Source: Hallerella sp963629575
Lineage (GTDB): Bacteria > Fibrobacterota > Fibrobacteria > Fibrobacterales > Fibrobacteraceae
Assembly: GCA_963629575.1 (NCBI GenBank)
Contig: CAVGIM010000008.1
Coordinates: 1 to 63,925, forward strand
Direction of reading: 5' to 3'
Length of the DNA: 63,925 nt
Below, piece after piece: positions 5,985 through 14,196 of the stretch; positions within the stretch are counted from its first letter, which is position 1; every line of letters begins with the position of its first letter. The notes under the pieces were generated by a model, which worked only from the letters and a program-made list of their open reading frames with translations, did no database searches and was not told where the DNA came from. Both the position numbers and the translations under genes were made by a program.

Positions 5985-8837
5985 CTATTTCGCGTTCACC
6001 CGGACGGAACGGTTCCCAACGCGAACGACATAGCTCCCTGCCCGCGGAGCGAGAATCGTCATCTCCGGGCTTTCAATGCGGCCCTTAGCGAGGACCTTTC
6101 CCTGCAGGTCGAAAAGCGCATAGGGTTTCCCGACCGGTGCGGCGTGAACCCGGAAGTTGCTGCCCGAAGCGGTGACGCTCCACTCGGGAGCGGGGAGGTT
6201 CGCTACGAGGGCGTCGGGGCTTTCGGACGAGCTGCTGGAATTTTGCTTTGCGGAACTCGACGAGGACTTTTCTTCGCTCGAAGAAGACCTTGCCTCGCTA
6301 GACGAGGAAGCTACGGAACCGCTGCTCTGCGGAATCAGCGTCAAAGCGAAGACCGCCGTGTAGTCCGCGGGTCCCTTCACCGTGTTGATTGCGGGATCCC
6401 AGCCGATGAACATGTAGGCGTATTCCGCGGAAGAGGCCTTTGTCGGAGTCGTCCCGGCGTAGGACGGGAGTTTGCCGTAGTCGACTTCTCCGCTTTGCAG
6501 CTCCGTGCCGTCGAAGTCGAGGAAGCGGACCGTGTAGGAGCGGAGCGTCTCCGAATAGACCGCGTAGTAGTCGAAGTCCTCGGTGGCGGCGGTGGGTTCC
6601 ACGTGCCAGCCCTTGAACACATAGCTGAACTGCGCCGTAGAAGCCTTCGTCGGCGTCCCCGCATAGCCCGGCGTCTTGCCGTATTGCACGTACTGCGAAT
6701 CGAGAAGCGTCGTGTCCGAATCGAAGAACCGGATGGAGAAGTAGATGTCGGACGCGTTGATATAGACCGCGTGCACGGTCTGGTCCTTCGTAAAAACGGT
6801 CGTCGCCTTGACCTTCACTCCGTCGGTAGTGTACCAGCCGCTGAACATCTTCCCCTCGGGAGCTTCGGGATTTTCCGGGAAAGACACCCGCCCCTTGTAG
6901 TTCGTGTAGCGGTTGGCCGTCGCGCCGCTGTCGTCGAAGACCACCTTGTAGATCGGCAAATGTAGCGAGTCCGCGAATACCGGGTAGCCGACGCTGTCGC
7001 GGCTCCAGACGCCGCTGTGCGCCGCCGTGCCGTTCGTGGTGTTGAGGACCCAAGCGAAGCGGTCGCTCTGCATGTCGGACGTGTGCAGACCCGAATTCGG
7101 GGCGACGGTAGATTTGCCAGTTAGGACATCGGAATCGTAATAGCAGTTGATGACGGTACCTTCGTTAGTATAGATGACGCCGTAACCGGCCTTGTTCGCC
7201 ACGCTGAAGCTGTTGAGCAATTTGCCGCTACTAGAGTCGCGAAAGGAAAGGCCACCTCCTCTTACTGAGCCCCAGTTTTTACAGTCCGAAATCGTCCCCG
7301 CGTTCCAGCTCGCGATGCCGCCAAAGTTGGAATTGTAGACTATGGTGTAGGGGTCGGAAACAGCGCCGCCGTTCATGCAGCCCGTAATCGTTCCCGCGTT
7401 CCAGCCCGCGATGCCGCCAGAGTTGGAATTGTAGACTCTGGTGGAGGGGGCGGAAACTGCGCCGCCGTTCATGCAGCCCGTAATCGTTCCCGCGTTCCAG
7501 CCCGCGATGCCGCCAGAGTTGGAATTGTAGACTCTGGTGGAGGGGGCGGAAACTGCGCCGCCGTTCATGCAGCCCGTAATCGTTCCCGCGTTCCAGCCCG
7601 CGATGCCGCCAAAGTAGGAGAAGGAGGAGGTGTGGGAGGAGTTGGAGGCGGAAACTGCGCCGCTGTTCGTGCAACCCATAATCGTTCCCCTGTTATAGCT
7701 CGTGATGCCACCAGATTTGGAGTGGGAGGAGGAGGTGGTGGTGGCGGCGGAAACTGCGCCGCCGTTCGTGCAGTCCGTAATCGTCTCATCGTTCCAGCCC
7801 GCGATGCCACCAGAGTTGGAGCGGGAGGAGGTGGCGGAGTTGGAGGAGGAAACTGCGCCGCTGTTCGCGCAGCCCGTAATCGTCCCCCTGTTATAGCCCG
7901 CGATGCCACCAGAGTTGGAGCGGGAGGAGGTGGCGGAGTTGGAGGAGGAAACTGCGCCGCTGTTCGCGCAGCCCGTAATCGTCCCCCTGTTATAGCCCGC
8001 GATGCCACCAGAGTTGGAGCGGGAGGAGGTGGCGGAGTTGGAGGAGGAAACTGCGCCGCTGTTCGCGCAGCCCGTAATCGTCCCCCTGTTATAGCCCGCG
8101 ATGCCACCAGAGTTGGAGCGGGAGGAGGTGGCGGAGTTGGAGGAGGAAACTGCGCCGCTGTTCGCGCAGCCCGTAATCGTCCCCCTGTTATAGCCCGCGA
8201 TGCCACCAGAGAAGGCGTAGGTGTAGGAGGATGTGGAGGAAAAAACAGCGCCGCTGTTCGTGCTGCCCGTAATCGTCCCCCTGTTATAGCCCGCGATGCC
8301 GCCAGAGTAGAAGGTGCTGCTGACCGTGTCGCCGTTCGCGCAATTTTCAATTCGTCCGTTGTTAAACGCGACAATCCCTCCCGCATACGCATATTTAGAA
8401 GACGACCTTATCGAATCCTTTGCCAAAGCCACGTTCTTGACAACGGCGTTCGAATCCGTCACCCCGAACATCCCGGCAAACTTGTCCTGGTTCGAATAGA
8501 GTCCGTAAATCGTCTTCCCGGCGCCGTCAAAAATCCCGTCGAACATCGCCGCGGAATCCTTTCCGATCGGCGTCCAGTTCACGGAACTGGTTTTAGTCGT
8601 ATCGTCCATGAACCGGATGTCGTTTGCAAGGACCGCGTTGATCATTGACCGGCCACCGTTCACCTGTTCGGCAAACCAAGCCAGTTCCTCGGCACTCGTA
8701 ATGACGTAGAAGACCTTGCCGTTTATCTTTTTCGTGTTCTCCGGCTCGCTCGTGGAACCCGTCCAGTCGGCAAAAGCCGTCGTCGCCAGCAGAAGCATTC
8801 CGACAAGAATCGGAATCGCCTTGAATTGACCGCGCAT
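5985..8837 (-). CDS. Large GLUG-repeat surface protein with InlB-like repeats
   Basis: 950 aa. A signal peptide (residues 1-23, cleavage after TAFA) leads into a domain starting TSAEELAWFAEQVN. From about residue 155 to 530 there are about 13 GLUG-type repeats (GGIAGYNRGTITGC). These are followed by one Listeria/Bacteroides (InlB B-like) repeat near SGWYTTDGVKV and two related modules ending KGWH and IGWD. A Ser-rich linker (about 845-885) precedes a C-terminal T9SS-like module with ALFDLQGKVLAKG and YVVRVG. Likely exported and cell-surface anchored, perhaps adhesive. It is a paralogue of the gene at 59632. An AGGGGG lies about 10 nt before the ATG. Several repeat units are identical at DNA level. 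Confidence 0.88.
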   Translation of the reverse strand: MRGQFKAIPILVGMLLLATTAFADWTGSTSEPENTKKINGKVFYVITSAEELAWFAEQVNGGRSMINAVLANDIRFMDDTTKTSSVNWTPIGKDSAAMFDGIFDGAGKTIYGLYSNQDKFAGMFGVTDSNAVVKNVALAKDSIRSSSKYAYAGGIVAFNNGRIENCANGDTVSSTFYSGGIAGYNRGTITGSTNSGAVFSSTSSYTYAFSGGIAGYNRGTITGCANSGAVSSSNSATSSRSNSGGIAGYNRGTITGCANSGAVSSSNSATSSRSNSGGIAGYNRGTITGCANSGAVSSSNSATSSRSNSGGIAGYNRGTITGCANSGAVSSSNSATSSRSNSGGIAGWNDETITDCTNGGAVSAATTTSSSHSKSGGITSYNRGTIMGCTNSGAVSASNSSHTSSFSYFGGIAGWNAGTITGCMNGGAVSAPSTRVYNSNSGGIAGWNAGTITGCMNGGAVSAPSTRVYNSNSGGIAGWNAGTITGCMNGGAVSDPYTIVYNSNFGGIASWNAGTISDCKNWGSVRGGGLSFRDSSSGKLLNSFSVANKAGYGVIYTNEGTVINCYYDSDVLTGKSTVAPNSGLHTSDMQSDRFAWVLNTTNGTAAHSGVWSRDSVGYPVFADSLHLPIYKVVFDDSGATANRYTNYKGRVSFPENPEAPEGKMFSGWYTTDGVKVKATTVFTKDQTVHAVYINASDIYFSIRFFDSDTTLLDSQYVQYGKTPGYAGTPTKASTAQFSYVFKGWHVEPTAATEDFDYYAVYSETLRSYTVRFLDFDGTELQSGEVDYGKLPSYAGTTPTKASSAEYAYMFIGWDPAINTVKGPADYTAVFALTLIPQSSGSVASSSSEARSSSSEEKSSSSSAKQNSSSSSESPDALVANLPAPEWSVTASGSNFRVHAAPVGKPYALFDLQGKVLAKGRIESPEMTILAPRAGSYVVRVGNRSVRVNAK
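7417..7608. repeat. Two identical 96-bp tandem units in the GLUG gene
   Basis: Units 7417-7512 and 7513-7608 appear base-identical. A diverged third unit lies at 7321-7416. Each encodes 32 residues (GGIAGWNAGTITGCMNGG...). The length is a multiple of three, so gain or loss of a unit keeps the frame. Confidence 0.9.
7810..8205. repeat. Four identical 99-bp tandem units in the GLUG gene
   Basis: Units start at 7810, 7909, 8008 and 8107 and read as identical. Each encodes 33 residues (GGIAGYNRGTITGCANSG plus a Ser/Asn/Arg spacer). Related but diverged units flank them (7711-7809 and 8206 onward). Confidence 0.93.
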
Positions 8838-8851
8838 CGACTAATTCCCCC

Positions 8852-9205
8852 TTAGATCAAAGCAATCTTTTGAATCAGCACTTTGTCTTTTCCTTTGGCA
8901 CCATCCAAAGCCACATCCAAGGAAACCTTCAAATGGTTCGCCTTGGCGGTCAGAAGGAACTGGAGATCTTTGGAATTTTCCCCAAGCGACAAGCTTTCCC
9001 CGACCGGGAAAATTTTTACTTCCTCGGCATCTAATTTCCAGATCACGTTATACGTTTTCCCTTTTTCCAACCGGTATCCGTCCACGCCGCGAACCGTTAC
9101 GCATCCGTCGGACGAAACCGTTTCCACATAGCATTCAATTTTGTATTGTATCTCTTTCAAGTCTTTTATATCTAAAGGATTTTTTGCTCCTTTTTTCTTA
9201 GTCAT
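8852..9205 (-). CDS. Small beta-rich protein of unknown function
   Basis: 117 aa from the ATG at 9205 (AAAGGAG is 7 nt upstream; an ATG at 9211 is too close to it). A lysine-rich start is followed by alternating hydrophobic strands (YKIECYVETV, TYNVIWKL, LQFLLTAKA, LKVSLDVAL), suggesting a small beta-sandwich. There is no signal peptide or membrane segment. It sits 12 bp after the FRG-domain gene and 14 bp before the GLUG gene, so it is probably co-transcribed with both. Function unknown. Confidence 0.65.
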   Translation of the reverse strand: MTKKKGAKNPLDIKDLKEIQYKIECYVETVSSDGCVTVRGVDGYRLEKGKTYNVIWKLDAEEVKIFPVGESLSLGENSKDLQFLLTAKANHLKVSLDVALDGAKGKDKVLIQKIALI

Positions 9206-9217
9206 CCTCATTCTCCT

Positions 9218-10135
9218 TTATTTGTAAAACTGGTCAGCGCTTTTCCCGTAGAACCGAGCAAAGTAGTCGCTCACACCGTCCCAGTCCGGGTAAATCACAT
9301 CCACCGTCCGGGCGAGCAGTTGCAACTCCCCGCGGATATTTTCCTTCGCCGAGTGCGGAATCCGAACTTTCCGCATCCGAATTTTTTCTTTCTGCTTGCT
9401 GCTTTCGAGCGTCGCCAGATGATGCTGGTCGCCTTTCAGCCCAAAGAGCAAAAAAACGCCCTGTTGCGCCTTGATCCGCGGATTCGTGAGAAGCGGGTGT
9501 ACGCAAAAGACAGACGACAGGTCATCTACATTGATCCAGTCCAGAAAATACGGTTTTTCCGCCTTGATTTCGTGAAGCAAGTGCTGCACGGCATCGTTCT
9601 TGTTAAACTCCTTCCGCTCTTTTCCGTGAACCCGGCAAATTTTTTCAACGTCCAAATCGTCATAGTGCGAATAGACCGCCAGGTTCGACACGACGCTCAC
9701 CGCATCGGAATGGTAGTTCTTGATGCTGTTTTCCGGGACTTCATAAACCAAAACGACTCCGTCACCGCTATCGTCCTTTCTACCGCGAGGGTCCAGGTAG
9801 AGCGCAAAGAAAAGCGCGACAAGGGGGTCGAGCGAGATGTCGAGAATCCGCGTCGGGATGCCGTAATGCTGCATCATCACCAACTTTTCGAAAGTCGATT
9901 TGCAGTCCAGAAATTCGGTCGTCAGCCGTCGCTCGCATTCCCGGAAAAGTTTCGCTTCGTTGTGCCCTTCCAACCAATTTCCGCGACCGATCATCGCCTG
10001 GCCGCTCGTCGCCCCGTAATCCCTGGATTCGCCGCGGTAATAGTAGCGGACCTCCGGGCGATAACCGCACAGGCCGCTTCGCTGGTAGCCTTTCAAGCAC
10101 TCGATATACTCGGCAACAGAACGAACCTCTTCCAT
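9218..10135 (-). CDS. FRG-domain protein
   Basis: 305 aa from the ATG at 10135 (AAGGAT six nt upstream). It contains the F/Y-R-G signature, YYYRGESRDYG (about residue 33), followed by FRECERRL and the second conserved block MMQHYGIPTRILDISLDPLVALFFA, typical of FRG domains. The biochemical activity of FRG domains is not established; they recur next to restriction-modification and other defence genes. Cytosolic, no membrane segment. First gene of the run that continues into the 117-aa and GLUG genes, with a promoter candidate at 10205-10231. Confidence 0.85.
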   Translation of the reverse strand: MEEVRSVAEYIECLKGYQRSGLCGYRPEVRYYYRGESRDYGATSGQAMIGRGNWLEGHNEAKLFRECERRLTTEFLDCKSTFEKLVMMQHYGIPTRILDISLDPLVALFFALYLDPRGRKDDSGDGVVLVYEVPENSIKNYHSDAVSVVSNLAVYSHYDDLDVEKICRVHGKERKEFNKNDAVQHLLHEIKAEKPYFLDWINVDDLSSVFCVHPLLTNPRIKAQQGVFLLFGLKGDQHHLATLESSKQKEKIRMRKVRIPHSAKENIRGELQLLARTVDVIYPDWDGVSDYFARFYGKSADQFYK

Positions 10136-10494
10136 CTTTATCCTTCGCAAGCGGGCCAGCAATCTTTTTAAAAGATAACGGACATTCCGCTTACTTACTT
10201 TCTAAACATAAGAAAAAAAAAACGTTGTCAAGAGACTTTCGGAAATTCACAGGGAAAAGTGATTTGGGATACAGGAGTGGTTAGAATGGGACGCAGAACA
10301 CGGTGGGAGGGACGAGTGGCGTTTGAGAAAGAATTTTCATTTAAACAGTCATCCTGGAGCGGAGCGATAGGATCCATTTGGGCGAAAACGTTGAGAACGG
10401 ATTCCATCGGTTCCCATGAGTATTTGATCCAAGCGCACCATTCAAAAATCGACATAAAATTTTCTATTTTTCGTAAACTAAAGCGAGGTATGGT
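10136..10494. repeat. Intergenic region: shared promoter block and one dispersed repeat
   Basis: Between the divergent FRG and exported-protein genes there is no credible coding sequence. 10204-10272 is a near-copy of 63804-63871 and contains a minus-strand promoter candidate. 10348-10375 is one copy of the dispersed repeat GTCATCCTGGAGCGGAGCG...GGATCC. Confidence 0.7.
10205..10231 (-). promoter_or_regulatory. Candidate promoter of the FRG operon
   Basis: On the minus strand, TTGACA (10231-10226), an ACG plus T-run spacer, then TATGTTTA. The spacing is short for a sigma70 -10/-35 pair, but TATGTTT resembles the TAnnTTTG -7 element known from Bacteroidota, a sister group. The same block is found before the gene at 63538, which argues for function. 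Confidence 0.5.
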
Positions 10495-11013
10495 ATGAAA
10501 AAGATACTCTTTCTCTTCTTCTTTTCCGCGGTTTCCGTCTTTGCATCCGATTTCACCGTGTCCGTCGGCATCGCTTCGCCAAGCAGGGGTATCCTGGGCG
10601 TCGAATACGGCATCGTGAAAAACGAGCTGAATGCGGGAATCCAGTTCAAGAATTTCAATAGCTCCTATACGGAACAGGGAATGTCCCTGTTATATTTCCC
10701 AATGGCCAATCCATTCATTTACCTGTTCCACGCATCTTCCTGGATTCACGGGAAATTCGATTACGATGGGCCGCGGAACACGAAAGGGCAGATTACGACG
10801 GAAACAAAAACGCGCAATTACTGGCGAGTCGTTTTTGGCGCGGGCATCCAAAAGGCGTTCTTCCGGCATTTGGGCGCATACGCCGAATTCGGCTGGGAAT
10901 TTTATGCGGGGAACGGCGGCTACTACCTGAATCTTGAACGGGACTCGGGAAGGCTTGACAACGAGTCGATTGCGTTTCCCATTGGCTTCGGCCTGATAAT
11001 TCCGTTTTTCTAA
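10495..11013 (+). CDS. Exported protein, probable small outer-membrane beta-barrel
   Basis: 172 aa. A signal peptide (MKKILFLFFFSAVSVFAS, cleavage after VFA) is followed by amphipathic strands with alternating aromatic residues and a C-terminal FGLIIPFF, typical of a beta-barrel terminus. Gly/Tyr/Phe-rich, no cysteine. It lies 41 bp upstream of nadA on the same strand and resembles in style, not sequence, the exported protein after nadA. No specific function can be given. Confidence 0.7.
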   Translation: MKKILFLFFFSAVSVFASDFTVSVGIASPSRGILGVEYGIVKNELNAGIQFKNFNSSYTEQGMSLLYFPMANPFIYLFHASSWIHGKFDYDGPRNTKGQITTETKTRNYWRVVFGAGIQKAFFRHLGAYAEFGWEFYAGNGGYYLNLERDSGRLDNESIAFPIGFGLIIPFF

Positions 11014-11054
11014 AAGGCATCCGTGTCAAGAGGAAACCCAAAATTTCTAGTTTT

Positions 11055-12080
11055 ATGCGCACTATGACTGCGCAAGAACTTTTCGACCGACTGAAAAAAA
11101 TCCAACCGGGCGCCGTGCTCTGCAGCTACACGCTCGAATACTGCGAAAAGCTGATTCCGACGATCAACGAAATCAACGAGCTAAAAAAAGAGCGGAACGC
11201 GGTAATCCTCGCCCACAGCTATGTCGCACCCGAAATCGTTCTGGGCGTCGCCGATTACGACGGAGACAGCTTTAAGCTCAGCCAGGACGCTACCAGGGTG
11301 AACGCCGACACGATAGTCTTCGCCGCGGTCCGCTTCATGGGCGAAACGGCAAAGATCCTGAACCCGGACAAGACGGTTCTCGTCCCAGGACCGCTTTCCG
11401 GTTGCAGCCTCGCCGACAGCATCACGGGAGAAGAAGTCAAAAGCCTCCGCGAAAAATATCCCGACCACACGTTTGTCTGCTACATCAACACGACTGCGGA
11501 CGTGAAAGCGGAATGCGACGTCTGCGTCACCAGTTCCAACGTTTTCAAAATCGTTTCGAGCCTCCCGAACGACAAAATCGTCTTTGTCCCGGACCGACTC
11601 ATGGGCGAGAACCTGCAAGAAGCTCTCGACAAGAAGGGCATCCCCAAAAAAATCGTTTTGCACTCGGGTTGCTGCTACGTCCACGAAAAATACGACCCGG
11701 ACCTCATCCGGTTCTTCCGCGAACAGAATCCGGGGCTTCGCGTCGTGAGCCATCCGGAATGCCACCCGGGAGTCGCCCTGCTCAGCGACTACGTGGGAAG
11801 CACGGGACAGATGGTCAAATATATCCGAGAACAGCCCGAAAGCACGCCGTTCCTGCTCCTCACGGAATGCGGGCTGAACGCGCGGATGCAATACGAGTTT
11901 CCGGACAAGAGCTTCATCGGCAGCTGCAGCATGTGCAAATACATGAAGTCCAACTCACTCGAAAACATTCTCGAATCGCTGCGCCACCCGGAAAAGGCGG
12001 CAAGGGTCGAACTCAACAAAGACGTGATGAAGCGAGCGAAGCACTGCATCGACGAAATGTTCCGCTACGCCGCCATGTAG
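11055..12080 (+). CDS. nadA: Quinolinate synthase
   Basis: 341 aa (or 338 aa from a second ATG at 11064; neither has a clear ribosome site). It condenses iminoaspartate with dihydroxyacetone phosphate to quinolinate in NAD synthesis, using an oxygen-sensitive [4Fe-4S] cluster. The three cluster cysteines fit GCSLAD, the ECDVCVTSSN block and GSCSMCKYM. Family motifs ILAHSYVAPEI, VRFMGETAKIL and HSGCCYVHEKY are present. Without nadB here, iminoaspartate must come from a gene elsewhere. Confidence 0.95.
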   Translation: MRTMTAQELFDRLKKIQPGAVLCSYTLEYCEKLIPTINEINELKKERNAVILAHSYVAPEIVLGVADYDGDSFKLSQDATRVNADTIVFAAVRFMGETAKILNPDKTVLVPGPLSGCSLADSITGEEVKSLREKYPDHTFVCYINTTADVKAECDVCVTSSNVFKIVSSLPNDKIVFVPDRLMGENLQEALDKKGIPKKIVLHSGCCYVHEKYDPDLIRFFREQNPGLRVVSHPECHPGVALLSDYVGSTGQMVKYIREQPESTPFLLLTECGLNARMQYEFPDKSFIGSCSMCKYMKSNSLENILESLRHPEKAARVELNKDVMKRAKHCIDEMFRYAAM

Positions 12081-12087
12081 GGTCTTC

Positions 12088-12774
12088 ATGAAAAAGCTTT
12101 TCGCCATCCTGCTTGCTATCGCCTGCGCACCGATCTTTGCCGAACACCACGAAAGGGTCATCTGGCACCGGACCTATTTTGTCTCGCTCGGACTGGACGC
12201 CTCCCTTTCCCTGGGCGGCGATCTGGACGGCAAGAGCGTATTGGACGCGGACAGCGAAAAGAAGGAAAAAATCTTTATTCCCTCTATCGGCTCCTTTCCG
12301 CTGCCGCTCGCGGAAATCGGCGTGAACTTCAACCAGCACACGATCGCTGTTTCCTTCGGCATGTGGAACATTGACGTGAGCTATGGCGAAGATTCCGAAT
12401 ACTACACGGGAAACGATGCGAACTACTGGCGGTTCGCCGCAGAATACCGCTACTACTTTTTCTATCCCGAAGACTTCCAGATAGGTCCTGGGCTTGCGTA
12501 TTCCTTTTCGAGGCTTTCCGTGCATAGCGCAGCGGTCGGCGAGGATAAATACGGCGAAGAGTTCCGCGAAGCGGTCGTCTTTGCGGCCAACGCGTTTGCC
12601 GTTTCCGCAAACATGCGCTACAAGATTCGCCCATTCGGCATCGATATAGCCATCCGTTACCGTCCGCTGTTCATCCGCAGCGTGAGTTCCGATACCGCGG
12701 GCTACAGCGACCTTTCCGAAACGCTGTGGCACCACAACATCGAAATCGGCGGACGCGTCTTTTACGAATTTTAA
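12088..12774 (+). CDS. Exported protein, probable outer-membrane beta-barrel
   Basis: 228 aa, starting 8 bp after the nadA stop, so likely co-transcribed. Signal peptide MKKLFAILLAIACAPIFA, then alternating amphipathic strands rich in Tyr and a C-terminal GGRVFYEF, a beta-barrel type ending in Phe. No catalytic motif. The link to nadA is probably only positional. Confidence 0.7.
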   Translation: MKKLFAILLAIACAPIFAEHHERVIWHRTYFVSLGLDASLSLGGDLDGKSVLDADSEKKEKIFIPSIGSFPLPLAEIGVNFNQHTIAVSFGMWNIDVSYGEDSEYYTGNDANYWRFAAEYRYYFFYPEDFQIGPGLAYSFSRLSVHSAAVGEDKYGEEFREAVVFAANAFAVSANMRYKIRPFGIDIAIRYRPLFIRSVSSDTAGYSDLSETLWHHNIEIGGRVFYEF

Positions 12775-12792
12775 CTTTTCAAAAGAGCTAAA

Positions 12793-13449
12793 TCACCAGT
12801 CCTTTTCGGGGCGAGCCATTCCCTTTGCCGGCTTCCACGGCTTCCGTTCGCCGTGTTCCTCGTCGAAATCCTTGAGCAGCTGCGAAGCCTCTTGCGGGCT
12901 CATCTGACCGGGCGGCACCTCTTCGTTTTCGCCGCTTGAATCGGAGCTTTCCTCGGGCGCATTCTGCTCGCTGGCGGAGCTTCCCCGCGAATCACTCGAA
13001 CTTTCCCCGGAACCGTTATCCGCATCGGAATTTTCGGAACCCTGCGAACTGCTGGATTCCGCCGAATTTTCGCCGGCGGAGCTTTGCCCTTCCGAATTTT
13101 GATTCCGCTCCTGATTTTCGCTTTGCGAATTTTCGGGAGAATTCTTGTCTGAATTCTGCTCCTGGTTCTGGTCCTGATTTTGCTTGTCCTGACTGGAATT
13201 GTTTTGCTGGTTCTGCTTTTGCTGCTCGTTCTTGGATTCTTCTATTCGGTCCGCGAGCATCTGGAGCTTTGCGTCGTCCGGATAATATTGCAGGCCTTCC
13301 TTGCACGTGATTTCCGCTGTCGGCAGGCGGTTTTCGATATACTGGAAAGCCGCGTCCGAGTAATACTTTTCTGCAGATTTCGGGGCCTTTGCCGCAAACG
13401 TAAATGTCGCCGCCGAGAGAACGGCGATTCCAAAAGAAAGCTTGTTCAT
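12793..13449 (-). CDS. Low-complexity exported protein at the end of the Bat operon
   Basis: 218 aa from the ATG at 13449, which shares one base with the stop of the TPR gene upstream (TGATG). A signal peptide (to about residue 20, TFTFAA) and a short TPR-like pair of helices (SAEKYYSDAAFQYIEN, about 25-70) precede about 120 residues of almost only Q, N, S, E, D and G. A short conserved tail (ASQLLKDFDEEHGERKPW) ends the protein. Probably a BatC/BatE-type accessory protein; the disordered middle may act as a spacer. Confidence 0.7.
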   Translation of the reverse strand: MNKLSFGIAVLSAATFTFAAKAPKSAEKYYSDAAFQYIENRLPTAEITCKEGLQYYPDDAKLQMLADRIEESKNEQQKQNQQNNSSQDKQNQDQNQEQNSDKNSPENSQSENQERNQNSEGQSSAGENSAESSSSQGSENSDADNGSGESSSDSRGSSASEQNAPEESSDSSGENEEVPPGQMSPQEASQLLKDFDEEHGERKPWKPAKGMARPEKDW

Positions 13450-14177
13450 CAGATGACCCCCAAGTCGTTGTCCGCGTTCGACTGGTCGATCTTGCTTTTG
13501 GGCGCACGTCCGGCCTTGATGTCGATGACATCCTCGATGCGCTGGATATAGGGACCGAGGCTTGTCGCGGTGGAATCCGAAGCAATCGTGTTTTCGAGGA
13601 GGCTTTTTGCCGATGAATAGGCGCCGTCCTTGCACATCTGGAGAGCGCGGGCAAGCGCCTGCTTGGCAGCGTCCGAAAGTTCGGGCTGCTCCTGGTTGTT
13701 CGGATTGTTCTGGTTCTGTTCCTTCTGCCGGTCGATTTCCTCCTTGAGCTTTCGCTGGACGATTTCGACGTTTCGCTTGGCGTTTTCATAGTTCGGGTTT
13801 AGATCGACGGCCTTTTTCAGATAGCCGACCGCTTCGCGCCACTGGGAAATGCGTTCCGACGGTTCCGACGACTTTTCGCCTATCCGGTAAAAGGTATTCG
13901 CCAGATTGAACGCGGCCTTGGACGCGAGCGAGGAGTCCGGCATTCGCACGGCGCTTTCGAGTTCCTTTTTTGCCGTTTCATAGTCGCCAAGCTTGTAGGC
14001 GCATGTCCCGATGTTGTAAAACAGCAGCGGGTTCGCGGGTTCGTCCTTTCGGGCTTCTTCGTACTTCTTGAGCGCGCCTTCAAAGTCGCCTTTTCGGAAC
14101 AGTTCGTTGCCGTCGTTTATCGGGCGGGCAAGCGCAAGCGCGCACAAAAAGAGAGGAACGACGAAAATTTTCTTCAT
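13449..14177 (-). CDS. TPR protein of the Bat operon (BatC/BatE-like)
   Basis: 242 aa. A signal peptide (MKKIFVVPLFLCALALA) is followed by at least three TPR units: GNELFRKGDFEGALKKYEEA (about 23), LFYNIGTCAYKLGDYETAKK (about 52) and the SKAAFNLANTFYRIG/AVGYLKKAVDLNP unit (about 87-125). The C-terminal half is lysine- and glutamine-rich with one more helical pair. Bat operons of spirochaetes and Bacteroidota carry such periplasmic TPR proteins, thought to assist the VWA proteins. It lies between batB and the low-complexity gene. Confidence 0.8.
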   Translation of the reverse strand: MKKIFVVPLFLCALALARPINDGNELFRKGDFEGALKKYEEARKDEPANPLLFYNIGTCAYKLGDYETAKKELESAVRMPDSSLASKAAFNLANTFYRIGEKSSEPSERISQWREAVGYLKKAVDLNPNYENAKRNVEIVQRKLKEEIDRQKEQNQNNPNNQEQPELSDAAKQALARALQMCKDGAYSSAKSLLENTIASDSTATSLGPYIQRIEDVIDIKAGRAPKSKIDQSNADNDLGVI

Positions 14178-14196
14178 TTGTCAGCAATCCTTTTCA

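Noticed and set aside
7810..8205. CRISPR array
   Set aside because: The units are contiguous 99-bp in-frame coding repeats without unique spacers and there are no cas genes.
7632..8648. Gly-rich plus-strand frame over the GLUG repeats
   Set aside because: Produced by the complement of the Ser/Asn/Gly tandem repeats; no start signal.
10259..10498. 79-codon frame between the FRG and exported-protein genes
   Set aside because: It includes a dispersed repeat copy and lacks a ribosome site; it overlaps the start of the exported-protein gene.
13016..13789. Ser/Arg-rich 257-codon minus-strand frame
   Set aside because: Out-of-frame reading of the TPR and low-complexity Bat genes.
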